13,919 nucleotides of DNA from Phoronis ovalis (GCA_028565635.1 JAOXYB010016776.1:1-13919), one strand, 5' to 3'; counted from the first letter of the stretch, positions 1-9,092 are shown. Numbers and translations are program-made. Notes: generated by a model not told the origin, from the sequence alone.

Positions 1-960
1 AAGATAAACTTAATAAATGTACAATTTTTTTTCCTGAAATATGTCATGTGACTCTTTACTGAGGCAATTTTGGGTCAAAAGTTAATTTTTGAAATGTAAA
101 ATTCAAAAGAATATAAGTCAAAAACCATTCAATCTACATATTAGTTGATACTATGCACAAATAATCTTTACATATTTAGTAGCAAATAGTGCCTCAGATT
201 TTTGAAATTTTGTTTTGATAAATAAAGATATAAATTTATAAAGCAAAAGTTTGGTACTTACATACAAGATTATTTGTACAAACTTTCAAGTAATTATGTT
301 GGTTGAGAGGTTTTTGACTTGATATACTAGTATTCTTTTGAAAAATAACATGATTCAAACATTTTAATTTACATTAACCTACTATGGCAAACGTACAAGT
401 CACACGTCCTACTCAGAGATAAAAAAAATTGCTAACATTTGCCATAGATATATATCATACAGTTTGTATACAGTATATTTTATATTAAAGCTTATCAAAT
501 CCGTAACCTTAACAAACAATGCAATATTATAATACATTCAACAGCAATCAAACAGGTACAGACAAGCACAAGCACGGACTAATCTATACCCTATAGATCC
601 TGGAAGTACTTCCTGTTTTTTACGTTCTATTAATTCCATGTAAAAATAGCTGTGACATAGGTAACTACATAAAAATACAAGTCATGAAAGATGCACTGTT
701 GACCTGGTACGTCATTTACTAATAATAGTAATACCATAAATATTTTGATTTTCCAGTTTTTAAGAAATATTATTAAAATTCCGTAATAAACCTGTAATAA
801 CCAATAATTAACAAAGGTGAACACGAACAAGACCAGCATATCACAGCATAAAGTTGACAACAATTTCAAGACAGTTAAAACTTCATACAGGTTGACATGA
901 TAGTAATATTTTGGCATTTACTGTAGTTTTTGACGGATGCGAGTAGATGTAATTAATAAG
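1..960. other. Non-coding left flank
   Basis: This AT-rich stretch lies upstream of the first CD225 gene. It contains one degenerate inverted repeat (101–342, listed separately). A 95-codon minus-strand open frame at 630–917 is hydrophobic and made of AT-rich codons. It has no recognisable domain, no splice partner and no homologue beside the other two paralogues, so I do not call it a gene. I see no RNA gene here. Confidence 0.6.
101..342. repeat. Degenerate long inverted repeat (MITE-like)
   Basis: The left arm (about 101–177) and the reverse complement of the right arm (about 257–342) share ordered blocks: TTCAAAAGAATA, AAGTCAAAAACC, and CACAAATAATCTT in one arm against TACAAATAATCTT in the other. 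A loop of about 80 bp, rich in A and T, separates them. Small indels between the blocks suggest an old foldback element. I found no clear target-site duplication, so the ends are approximate and the superfamily is unknown. Confidence 0.5.
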
Positions 961-972
961 TACTTTTCATTT

Positions 973-999
973 TGACGTCATTTTAAAAAGCTTATAAAG
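973..999 (+). promoter_or_regulatory. Putative core promoter of CD225 gene 1: CRE palindrome plus TATA box
   Basis: A perfect TGACGTCA palindrome (973–980), the consensus cAMP-response/ATF-CREB/AP-1-like site, is followed 12 bp later by TTATAAAG (992–999). The TATA-like box lies about 25 bp before the conserved first exon (near 1018). This is the expected spacing for an RNA polymerase II start site. The TATA position is echoed at gene 2 (TTTTAAGAAGAT) and gene 3 (ATAATAAGAAGAT). The CRE is visible only at gene 1. Confidence 0.45.
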
Positions 1000-1015
1000 T
1001 AGGAATTCGAAGGAA

Positions 1016-1043
1016 GATAAACCAGTTGCTACCGGAGACAAAG
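1016..1043 (+). other. Non-coding 5' UTR exon 1 of CD225 gene 1
   Basis: The segment GATAAACCAGTTG, then CCGGAGACAAAG, is nearly repeated before gene 2 (5268–5291), and in both places it ends at a GT donor (here AAAG|GTATAG). No ATG occurs in it. The downstream acceptor at 1438–1439 opens exon 2 just 14 bases before the start codon. The simplest reading is a leader exon spliced across a 396-bp intron. The 5' end is an estimate based on the TATA-like box. Confidence 0.55.
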
Positions 1044-1148
1044 GTATAGTAATATAATTTAAAAGTTAACAATTTAGTGTTACCAGTTCATATCAATAAT
1101 ATTCATACCCTGAACACTGTCAGTTTTTCTTAAGGTTATAACTTTTAA

Positions 1149-1186
1149 TTGAGTTCTAGATTTTAACCTACAGTAGTTGAGTTCTA
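1149..1186 (+). promoter_or_regulatory. Conserved intron-1 motif, gene 1
   Basis: TTGAGTTCTAGATTTTAACCT (less its first base, 20 bases) begins here and is followed by a second GAGTTCTA (1179–1186). The same sequence recurs in intron 1 of gene 2 (about 5395–5445) and gene 3 (about 8269–8287), although most of the surrounding intron has diverged. It could be an intronic regulatory element or simply a slowly decaying duplicated block. No known factor site is claimed. Confidence 0.35.
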
Positions 1187-1453
1187 TGTCACGGTGATCG
1201 TAAACATTTTAGAGAGAAATGTCTTTTTGTAATATACTATAGGGACAGTTAATTTAAATAATGTTTATATCACGCAAAACAAGTTTTCCTTAAAATTAAA
1301 ATTTAATTATAATAATTGAAAACAGCTAATATTTGAGTTCTTTTCAATTTTTAATATTTCCAAGAGGTATTCAAGAAAAAATCTTTTCCTAAATATGCTT
1401 ACTTTCATTTATTAGGTAAATTTGCTTACATTTATACAGGTTTGACAAGCAAA

Positions 1454-2391
1454 ATGGAATATGAAAAAAAGCCACTCGAATCTGATTTTCAACCTGCTTT
1501 CGTTCAACCGAATGAACCTGTAACAGTTCTTCATATTGCTGATGGACAACAAGCCGGGATCATCCAGAAACCAAAATGGAGCTGGTAAGTAAATCCTGAT
1601 GAACCACACCTTATATTATTTTACAACTAGTGCAGCACTGCATGGTCATTTCAATAGGCACAAACAGAACCCAAAGAATTATGCATTAAAAATACCCACT
1701 TAATCTTGATCAATAAAAGTTATTACTGTCATTAGATAAATTTGTAGACAAACATCTATAAAGCAATTAGTATATAAATTGTTTTTATTCAGGTGTAACT
1801 TTGGAACCTCAGTGTTTGCTATGTTATGTTGCTGCTCGCCATTTGGTCTCATTGGTATGGCTTATTCCATGCTGGCTTACATAGACCACAAAAGCCGAGA
1901 CTTTGCTCGTATACGGCAGAAAAAAAGTTGTTCCTGGGGGTGGACCATCACTGCCATCATCCTTGGCTCTTTGTTCTGGATTAGTGTGATCGTAGGAGTG
2001 AGCCTGTACTTCGGGCAGATCTATGAGCACATAAACATTTACAAAAATGGGAGGGGGGATATGGAAGGACACTGGAACCAGCCTGAATGGAATGATCAGG
2101 TTGATCCAACCTCTTTCCCAACCAGTGAGGAGGTATTTATAAATTTAATTAGTACAATTGAAAAAAGTAATCTTTAAAAACAGCTCTATGTGCAGTTATG
2201 AATTTTCAGATTTCATATTTTAACAGAAGTGTATTTTAAGGAGCTAAACACTCTGTGAGTATAGAATTTTAACAAAGCTTTTGATCCTGAATAATGGTGA
2301 ATTGTATATACTAGCATAAAAAAATCAAAAATGTTCTTATAGACTAAACTCTTTTTATTTTTAATTTCAGGATCAGTTTATATTTAACTAA
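1454..2391 (+). CDS. CD225/dispanin (IFITM-like) membrane protein, gene 1
   Basis: The coding exons are 1454–1584, 1793–2132 and 2371–2391, giving 163 aa. The joins are CTG|GTAAGT to TTCAG|GTG (phase 2, splitting W44) and GAG|GTATTT to TTTCAG|GAT (phase 0). The ATG lies 14 bases after a splice acceptor and matches its paralogues. Residues 1–44 form a polar tail with QPAFVQPNEP and end in KPKWSW. The CD225 domain covers about 45–117: a membrane-associated segment with Cys triplet 56–58, P60, G62 and YS at 68–69, a basic loop (R83, R85, K87–K88), then a transmembrane helix at about 92–117 beginning SWGWT. In IFITM proteins the cysteines beside the first segment are palmitoylated and the protein acts at plasma or endosomal membranes. 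The tail is polar and contains an RGD at 131–133. If intron 3 were retained, the protein would end VFINLISTIEKSNL instead. The family call is firm; antiviral function is not shown. Confidence 0.85.
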
Positions 2392-2710
2392 CAGTGCCAA
2401 AAATCTTATTGCAACGTCCTGAAGAACAAACTGAAAACAGAACAGCAGTCTGCTGTAATTCAATGCGGCTAGATGAAGAAATAGGAAATTCACTTCTTTT
2501 GAGCATAAAAAATAACTGACCAGTAATTACAATATTATGATAATTTATAGTAATATTTTAATTAGAATATACATAATTGTTTTTATTTTTAAAAATTGTT
2601 ATTTTTTTATACATACATATTAAGAAACTAAAGCAGTTGCAAAATTACACTTTTTCAATTGATATTATTTTGTTTAAAGAAATAAATGACTTAATCCAGT
2701 ACATAATTTT
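2392..2710 (+). other. 3' UTR and poly(A) signal of CD225 gene 1
   Basis: After the TAA, the sequence AAAATCTTATTG is shared with the 3' UTR of gene 2. A canonical AATAAA lies at 2681–2686, followed by ACTTAATCCAGTA. This resembles the TTTAATCAAGGA that follows the AATAAA of genes 2 and 3, which marks 2681 as the orthologous cleavage region. Further AATAAA words occur near 2940 and 3000 in AT-rich sequence and are weaker candidates. Confidence 0.5.
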
Positions 2711-5230
2711 TTAAATATTCTATTACACACATTAATTCCAGACAAGGCTTGGTGATACATCTTACAAGTTGAAACTACATTATACTAGGGTTATCAGTTC
2801 CTTGTTCGAAGATGCAGTCATTCCAAGAACACATTACATTTGACGTTTAGCTAAACTGTTAAACATGTCTTTGTAAATTCTTCATAATGCATATTTTCAT
2901 AAACATGTCACACATTTCCGTCAGTTATACATTTATGAAATAAACACCTAGGAGCAAGTGCTTTATTCCTTTTTTTTCAAATATCTCATATTTTATTTCA
3001 ATAAAATGAATTACTATTTTTTATCAATAAATTTTATTGCAATTTTAAAAAGGATTTTTTATCAACATTTTAGTAAACAATCTCCTACTTTAATCTTTCT
3101 GAGTGATAACTAACTTACGTTCACGTCTAAATTAATTAATGTTTCTTGTTTTTGTCAATCATAAATACAGTTTTAAAAAATTGCATCATTCTGCTATCTT
3201 AATTGCAGACATATTCCCATAAGATAAAAGGTGAGCATATAAAAAAACAGCTAAAACCTACATGGTAAAAGCCGTGGCCTTCATAAATAAAACAATGCCA
3301 AAAAAAATGTAATTAAAATAAATATACTCACAGTGCAGTGTATAGTTAAATAGACTAACATGGGATATCGGACTGCAGAACAATTACAGTACTATAATAC
3401 AGTAGTTTCAAAAACAATACAATCCCTTATATTCCTATGTTTCATTGATGAAGAGTGTGAATTACATACAATACATTTTAGAAGGTTAACATATGATGAT
3501 GACAAATACAGTACGACTATATATGCCCATCCACTATCATGGTACGACTGATGTTCAATTATCAGTCAAATATTGTGTACACCAATATTTCCGACATCAG
3601 ACTACGCTACTGATTTTTAAAAACTACATTTTTTATGACAGACATACTCACTATAAATTTTAGTCGTCGAAACCAACATTTAAATTATTTTGGTATCAAT
3701 TAAAGGCACTAGCTGTGACGATGTTGTGTCTATTTTATTTTTTGGGTTGGAGTAGAGATAAGAGCAAAAGAAATTTAAGCAATAAGTTTACACACAACCC
3801 CTTATATTGAATATATGATACAAAGATTCAAATTGAAAAAACAATTAATGTACATCTACATGGATTGTTTATATAAATTATTATTATTCTTCTTCATGCA
3901 ATTTTTCCAATCCTCCTCCCATTGAAAAGTTAATTTGAAGATATATTACCAATTTAATTTCCGGGGATGCAATGCTAGAATATGTCCATCATCCATGACA
4001 GTTACTATGAAACATAATAAGGTTTGAAAAACAGTGTTGCCAAATTGTGAATTCCATGTCTTATCCTCCTTTCATCCTATCACTCATTACACAAAGAAAC
4101 TTCATATGAATTATTGATGGATGCAGGTCACTATAAATATATTCACAATTTTGTCACTCCTGTCCCGACTTTATACAATCCATACATTTATAAAGTTATC
4201 CGATAACTTTATCCTGGATGTATAGTTCGTTCATAACACATTTTTCCAAAAACACAGTTCAGAATTTCATTACACATTGCTCTAGGCATATACACATGAT
4301 TTACTTCTTGTGAATCTGATGTTCTATCTGGATGTGATTGTAATTTCTTTACTCAACCTATTTAATATGCTGATTATGTAAGAGAGCATTCACATAATGA
4401 ATAGTTAGTACTGGAAAATTATATGCAACTTTTATAAATACCTCATGGCTTTGAGGGTTTGAATAACAATGATGATCACAACATATTTACATATCATTTC
4501 TATCATTGAACTATAATTTGTTCACATGATATTTGCTATAATATAACAGGCGCACCATTTTGAATTTTTTGTAGTATATAATTACATGTACTTATATCAT
4601 TTGGTCCATTAACATATGATTAATTTAATATCCTGACTTCGATTTTACTTATTCATTTAGCTATTGTGATGGTATCATGAAAAATTAATTGATCTTGTAA
4701 AATGATCGATATTGCCCACAACCAATAGTAGAAAGTAACTAATTTAGATGAAAAACTGAGGTAAAAAAAGTCCTATGTTAAAAGGACCGACTTTAATACG
4801 GCCTATAAATGCTGTCAATAGTTCATGCATTTTGTGTTTTCACTAATACTAGTGTCAAAGGAATAAATACTATTATAATATAGCTCATGGAAAGGATACA
4901 GTATAATGTTGTTCATCAGACGTTAGTAACAGAAATACAGTAAACACTTGATTTTGTCCAGGTGTTTATAATAAACTTATAGATATTCTATAATATACCT
5001 GCTAAGCAATAGTAAATAAAGGTAAGCATTAATAGCAATAACTGTATGGAATATTGTGTTACAATGTATAAATGACAAAAAAAGCAATTGTGACTGTTCA
5101 TCAAAGCCAAAATTAATATTGGTAAACAAAGTAATTTTTTTGGTACCCAGTAGTTGGCGAAGCGAAAATATTGATTCATTATCGAATAATGTGACTCACT
5201 AGTACCTTTCATTGTGATACCATTTCAAAA
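2711..5230. other. Intergenic spacer between CD225 genes 1 and 2
   Basis: About 2.5 kb without a supported gene. The open frames at 3360–3551 (+) and 4988–5212 (−) are short, show no domain and lack conserved neighbours. Small foldbacks are visible: GACTGAT/ATCAGTC near 3546–3566, the perfect palindrome at 4190–4212, and TAAACACTTG/CAGGTGTTTA at about 4941–4970. A segment at about 3699–3720 (ATTAAAGGCACTAGCTGTGAC) has the look of a dispersed animal repeat, but I cannot see another full copy here. Confidence 0.5.
4190..4212. repeat. Perfect short palindrome with extended arms
   Basis: ATAAAGTTATC and GATAACTTTAT are exact reverse complements, 11 bp each, around a single C at 4201. A few bases further out, ATACAT on the left and ATGTAT on the right also pair. 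The structure may be the core of a decayed foldback element. No function is assigned. Confidence 0.5.
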
Positions 5231-5267
5231 ACTCTTTTAAGAAGATCGAGTTCAGCAATTTTGTGCA

Positions 5268-5291
5268 GATAAACCAGTTGCCGGAGACAAG
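5268..5291 (+). other. Non-coding 5' UTR exon 1 of CD225 gene 2
   Basis: GATAAACCAGTTG followed directly by CCGGAGACAAG matches the gene 1 leader except for a 3-base gap and one lost A. It ends at a GT donor (ACAAG|GTGTGG). Upstream, TTTTAAGAAGATCGAG (about 5236–5250) aligns with the corresponding region of gene 3 and is the likely core promoter, although it is a poor TATA box. Splicing to the acceptor at 5629–5630 would remove a 339-bp intron. Confidence 0.5.
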
Positions 5292-5394
5292 GTGTGGTTA
5301 ATATGTATTATACTTTTATGGTCACATCTAACAAGTTATAAATAAGTGATGTTTATATTGCACATCAGGTTTTCCTTTATTATAAAGCTTTAAA

Positions 5395-5573
5395 TTGAGT
5401 TCTAGATTTTTTTAACCTCAGTTTGAAAACAGTGTTTGAGTTCTATATGATTTCAAATATTTTTAGATTAAAAGAAATGATATTTGTACCCTACACAAGG
5501 TTATTCCGTGTAGTTTAGAGTTAAATTTAACCTCTACTTGAAAACAGTATTTGTGTTCTATTTCATTTTAAAA
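5395..5573 (+). repeat. Intron-1 repeated motif, gene 2
   Basis: TTGAGTTCTAGAT, a T-run and AACCT (5395–5418) repeat the gene 1 intron motif. A longer unit then appears twice: AACCTCAGTTTGAAAACAGT ending at GAGTTCTA (5438–5445), and AACCTCTACTTGAAAACAGT ending at GTGTTCTA (about 5529–5565). The motif has therefore been duplicated locally inside this intron as well as with the gene. Confidence 0.45.
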
Positions 5574-5639
5574 GAGTTTTAAAAAGAGGTCTCTTAAATA
5601 TTTTGCTTTACTTTTGGTATATTTATAAAGGTTAGCACG

Positions 5640-6770
5640 ATGGAATCTGAAAGAAAATCCCTCGAATCTAATGTTCAACCCATTTTCGTTCAACCGAATA
5701 AACCTGTAACAGTTCTTCATATTCCTAATCAACAACAAGTCACAATGATCCAGGAGAAACCAAAATGGAGCTGGTAAGTAAATCCTGGTGTACCCTGCAT
5801 TTTACTTGGAAATTTCAATAGCACTGATATCAAAAACCCTTCAGTCACAGTTAAAAAATACATATTGTGTACCCACTTATTAACATTGACCAAAAAAATG
5901 TGTATCTACATTAAGTTATTACTGTTATATATACTGTTATAACTAAAATGGTAAACTAACATCTTTCTAAGCAATTACTACAAAGCTGTTTAATATCCAG
6001 GTGTAATTTTGGAACCTCAGTGTTTGCTATGCTGTGTTGCTGCTCACCATTTGGTCTCACTGGATTGGCTTATTCCATGCTGGCATACATAGACCACAAA
6101 AGCAAAGACTTTGCTCGCGTACCACAGAAAAAAAGTTGTTCCTGGGGGTGGACCATCACCGCCATTGTCCTTGGCTCTTTGTTCTGGATTAGTCTGATCA
6201 TAGCAGTGTGTGTGTACTGGAGTCTTTTGTTCGGGCAGATATCCATGTACTCAGCACCAGAGCAGGACCATATGTCTCTCAATTACAATCGTGGGAAATT
6301 TCAGTTTGACGGAAATTTGAACCTGCCTGATTACACTGATCCACCTACATTTGATCATGACTGGATTGATCAGGACATTCCAACCTCTTTCCCAGAAAGC
6401 GAGGAGGTTGAGGTATTTATGAAATTTAAAGTGCAAAGTTAATCAAAAACTTCATTTTGCTAGATTGACCTTCATCAGAAAGAAAGTAAAAATCAAAAGA
6501 TAGGGAACTAAGTTAATATAATTTAAAACACTTTATTAAATGTGATGATATCATGCTAATAAACACACAATTTTATTTAAAAATACTACAATTAGCTTTG
6601 AACAGAAAATGCAAGTGCAAGAAATAGTACATATTTTGTCTTTCATGATTTTTATACCTACGGTATTTTTGAAATTAACAGCACATACGACATAACGAAT
6701 TCATGAAGTTGCTACTAATCATTGTTTTGTTTTTTTATTTCAGGATACATTTAATAATATATTTAACTAA
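5640..6770 (+). CDS. CD225/dispanin (IFITM-like) membrane protein, gene 2
   Basis: The coding exons are 5640–5773, 6001–6412 and 6744–6770, giving 190 aa. Donors are CTG|GTAAGT and GAG|GTATTT; acceptors are TCCAG|GTG and TTTCAG|GAT, with the same phases as gene 1. The start lies 9 bases after the exon-2 acceptor. The N-terminus (QPIFVQPNKP, later KPKWSW) and the CD225 core are close to gene 1: Cys triplet 57–59, P61, G63, YS 69–70, basic K88–K89, and membrane helix about 93–122 starting SWGWT. The tail after FGQI is longer than in gene 1 and rich in D, P, N and Q, including PDYTDPPTFDHDW. It ends SEEVE plus DTFNNIFN from the small last exon. A second GT six bases earlier (GAG|GTTGAG) would remove VE and keep the frame. 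The role is inferred from family: membrane trafficking or fusion control, possibly antiviral. Confidence 0.85.
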
Positions 6771-7066
6771 AATTATACTGAAAATCTTATTGTAAGTCTG
6801 AAGATCAAAATGATCGAGACAGAACAGCTGCACATCACATCAAAAAGGAGAGGAAACTAATCCCAAGTTTACTAACGAATGATGAGTGAAACAGGATTGT
6901 ATTAATTTTTTCAGCACCAAAGTAATTTTTGAAGATTGTCACTTTTTATTGAATTCTACCAAATAATGCATTCATATTCAAAAACTGAAATGCTTTGAAA
7001 CTATATTTATGTTTAAACATTACTTTTTTACTTTATTTTAAGAATAAATATTTAATCAAGGACTTC
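6771..7066 (+). other. 3' UTR and poly(A) signal of CD225 gene 2
   Basis: AAAATCTTATTG and a GAACAGC segment correspond to the gene 1 3' UTR. AATAAA at 7043–7048 is followed by TATTTAATCAAGGA, which is almost the same as the sequence after the gene 3 signal. This shared block identifies the 3' end of the duplicated transcription unit. Confidence 0.55.
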
Positions 7067-8105
7067 AATAATTTTTTATTACACACCACCGCCAGTTGGA
7101 GCATCTCATAATTTCTCTAAGCGTTGATTTAGGAATATGCCAAGGAGATTCAACCACTTTCACCATGCACCTTGACAGAGTTAATCTCATTAAACAGTTT
7201 TCTTTATCCTTTTATGCTTAGTCTGACCTGTTATGACAAATTTTACTGATCGATCCACAAATCAAACTAATAGCATATGTCTGATGAATGTAGATGACTC
7301 TAGACTAGAAGTTTTCCGAAGACAGACTTATCAAGTTTTAATTAGCAAAATTAGTTTTATTTTATTAACACTCTTCACAGTGCAACATAATTAGACCCAA
7401 TTTTTAGTAATTAAGTATTGATTGTATAGAATCACATTTTAGAAGTAAATTGTTTGCTTCAATTTATGAATTTTATACAATCATTTCTGCTTAGTCATTC
7501 TGATTTCTTTATTGATGTTTTTAAAACAAAATTTCACTCCGCTTAAAAACTAATAATAAAAAGTACCAACAATGTTTTAAGAAATGAAAGACTGAATAGC
7601 GGTGTATATATTGTCATGAGAAATAAAATTTATTTTAAGAGGAACTTTATTTATCATAGTCTAAGCTAAACTAGCTACTGGTTGCCTTATATGCACTAGA
7701 AATGGGACTTGCGTGCTGTGACAACTATTTTCTCATTTCATCTTGAATGTGTACATGTATGTATACCGCTGGTGTTCTTGAATGACATGAACTTTTAATT
7801 CTATTGTTCATGAAGTAAAAATAGCTGAGTGACGTACTTAGAAATATTATTTTACCAGGTACAATTAAAGGCACATTATGCACCACACAAATAATGTAAA
7901 ATAAATAAATTTTGCCTAGTTTTATAATTATATATTAGGTGAAAATAAAATGACTCTATTTGTGTAAAAATAAAACAACTGCATTTCTGCTCATAATTAC
8001 TTTCAGAAAGGCAATATTTGGTTATTTACAGTAGTTATATAATCAATATTCCCTTATTGAGAAAGTCGCCATTAAAACATTTCTGATTGTGACATAGCTT
8101 TGATA
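7067..8105. other. Intergenic spacer between CD225 genes 2 and 3
   Basis: About 1.0 kb of AT-rich sequence with no supported gene. I see no tRNA-like fold, long inverted repeat or clear transposon end. The phrase ATTAAAGGCAC (about 7865–7875) echoes the one near 3699 in the previous spacer and may be the edge of a decayed dispersed repeat. Confidence 0.5.
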
Positions 8106-8109
8106 AGCT

Positions 8110-8164
8110 GGATAATAAGAAGATAGAAGTTTGAGCAATTATTTTTGAGAAATAAACACTAAAG
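8110..8164 (+). promoter_or_regulatory. Putative core promoter and leader exon of CD225 gene 3
   Basis: ATAATAAGAAGATAGA, followed by GTTTGAGCAATTATTTTTGAG and AATAAAC, aligns in order with the gene 2 sequence TTTTAAGAAGATCGA, GTTCAGCAATTTTGTG, GATAAACC. It ends at a strong donor, AAAG|GTATGT (exon end 8164). The distal part of the leader exon (CCGGAGACAA) seen in genes 1 and 2 is lost. Splicing to the acceptor at 8459–8460 would give a 296-bp intron. Confidence 0.4.
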
Positions 8165-8233
8165 GTATGTCAAATAGTCTTATATTTTGGAGGAGCATTA
8201 CCAAGTCTTTCAAAGTTCTGCATTTAAAGCTGT

Positions 8234-8287
8234 GTATATATATATACAGGAATAGGTTAAGGTTAATAGAGTTCTAGATATTGACCT
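8234..8287 (+). repeat. TA microsatellite and conserved intron-1 motif, gene 3
   Basis: A short (TA) run (TGTATATATATATACAGG, about 8232–8250) lies just before GAGTTCTAGATATTGACCT (8269–8287). The latter is the third copy of the intron-1 motif also present in genes 1 and 2. Confidence 0.4.
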
Positions 8288-8469
8288 CTGCTTAAAATTA
8301 GTTCTGAATTGAGTTAAAAGATCTTTCGATAAATCTTAGTTGAGCCAGCCTAACAATATTTTATTTAAAACATTACAATATATTATTAGATTAACTTTTA
8401 AGAATTAGTGTACTTTAATGGCACAATGTGTGTTATTTTCTTTTATATGTATCTAAACAGGTCACAAAG

Positions 8470-9092
8470 ATGTCAGTTCACCCTGAGGCTCTTGAAGAGA
8501 AGGAAAAGATGACTGATTTCCAACCAGTCTTTATGCAACCCAATCAACCAATGACAGTTGTTCAAATCCCAAATGGGACGATGCAAAAACCAAAATGGAG
8601 CTGGTACGTATCGTACTTTTCCAAATTTTATTTGTCCAGATTATAAATATTGTGACTTTATAAAGTGAATAAATTACAGAGCAACGTAATAAGCTAGATA
8701 TATAGATTCATTGCACATTAACTAAAGAAACATATGTAATAATGTTAGACCTAAAATTACACAAAAAGCAAATTGAAATATTTATTTCATTTTATTTCAA
8801 TTTAATTAATTAAATAAATAAAGTGTTTTCATTCAGGTGTAACCTAGGGACCTCCTTGTTTGCTACAGTATGCTGCTGCTCGCCATTTGGTCTGATTGGA
8901 TTGGTTTATTCCATGTTGGCTTATGCAGACCACAAAGGCAGTGACTTTGCTCGTGTACCAAAAAAGAAAAGTTGCTCCTGGGGGTGGACTATCACTGCCA
9001 TCGTCCTTGGCTCTTTGTTCTGGATTTGTCTGATTGGAATGTTTGCATGGGCCATGCACAGGAGGAGATATTATTATGGTGGCTTCTATTAA
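8470..9092 (+). CDS. CD225/dispanin (IFITM-like) membrane protein, gene 3 (short-tailed)
   Basis: The coding exons are 8470–8603 and 8837–9092, giving 129 aa. The donor is CTG|GTACGT and the acceptor ATTCAG|GTG, phase 2 as in genes 1 and 2. The ATG follows the ACAG acceptor at 8460 by 9 bases. An upstream in-frame ATG at 8428 would lie in intron 1 and is not preferred. The N-terminus has an extra EEKEK segment, then FQPVFMQPNQP and KPKWSW. The CD225 core keeps Cys triplet 57–59, P61, G63, YS 69–70, lysines 87–89 and the SWGWT membrane helix (about 93–118). The protein then ends in HRRRYYYGGFY and stops inside exon 3, so the polar or acidic tail and the small last exon of genes 1 and 2 are missing. 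It is the most diverged of the three. It could be a specialised or subfunctionalised copy; the intact frame and splice sites argue against a pseudogene. Confidence 0.83.
8770..8803. repeat. Small inverted repeat near the exon-3 acceptor of gene 3
   Basis: AAATTGAAAT and ATTTCAATTT are exact reverse complements, 10 bp each, about 14 bp apart, within the AT-rich tract before the acceptor at 8836. It could fold in the pre-mRNA, but AT-rich introns often form such pairs by chance. Confidence 0.35.

Noticed and set aside
630-917. 95-codon minus-strand open frame with hydrophobic residues
   Set aside because: Composition follows AT-rich DNA, there is no domain or plausible splice context, and it has no counterpart near the paralogues.
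1006-1015. TTCGAAGGAA as a STAT-type site in the gene 1 promoter
   Set aside because: A single short match lying between the TATA box and the start site; absent from genes 2 and 3.
1824-2072. Minus-strand open frames opposite exon 3 of genes 1, 2 and 3 (also 6070–6282 and 8844–9113)
   Set aside because: They recur only because the sense exons are homologous; the sense frames carry the conserved CD225 domain and splice sites.
3360-3551. 63-codon + strand open frame in the spacer
   Set aside because: No recognisable motif, no paralogue, and short enough to be chance.
4988-5212. 74-codon minus-strand open frame before gene 2
   Set aside because: AT-driven hydrophobic codons with no conservation beside genes 1 or 3.
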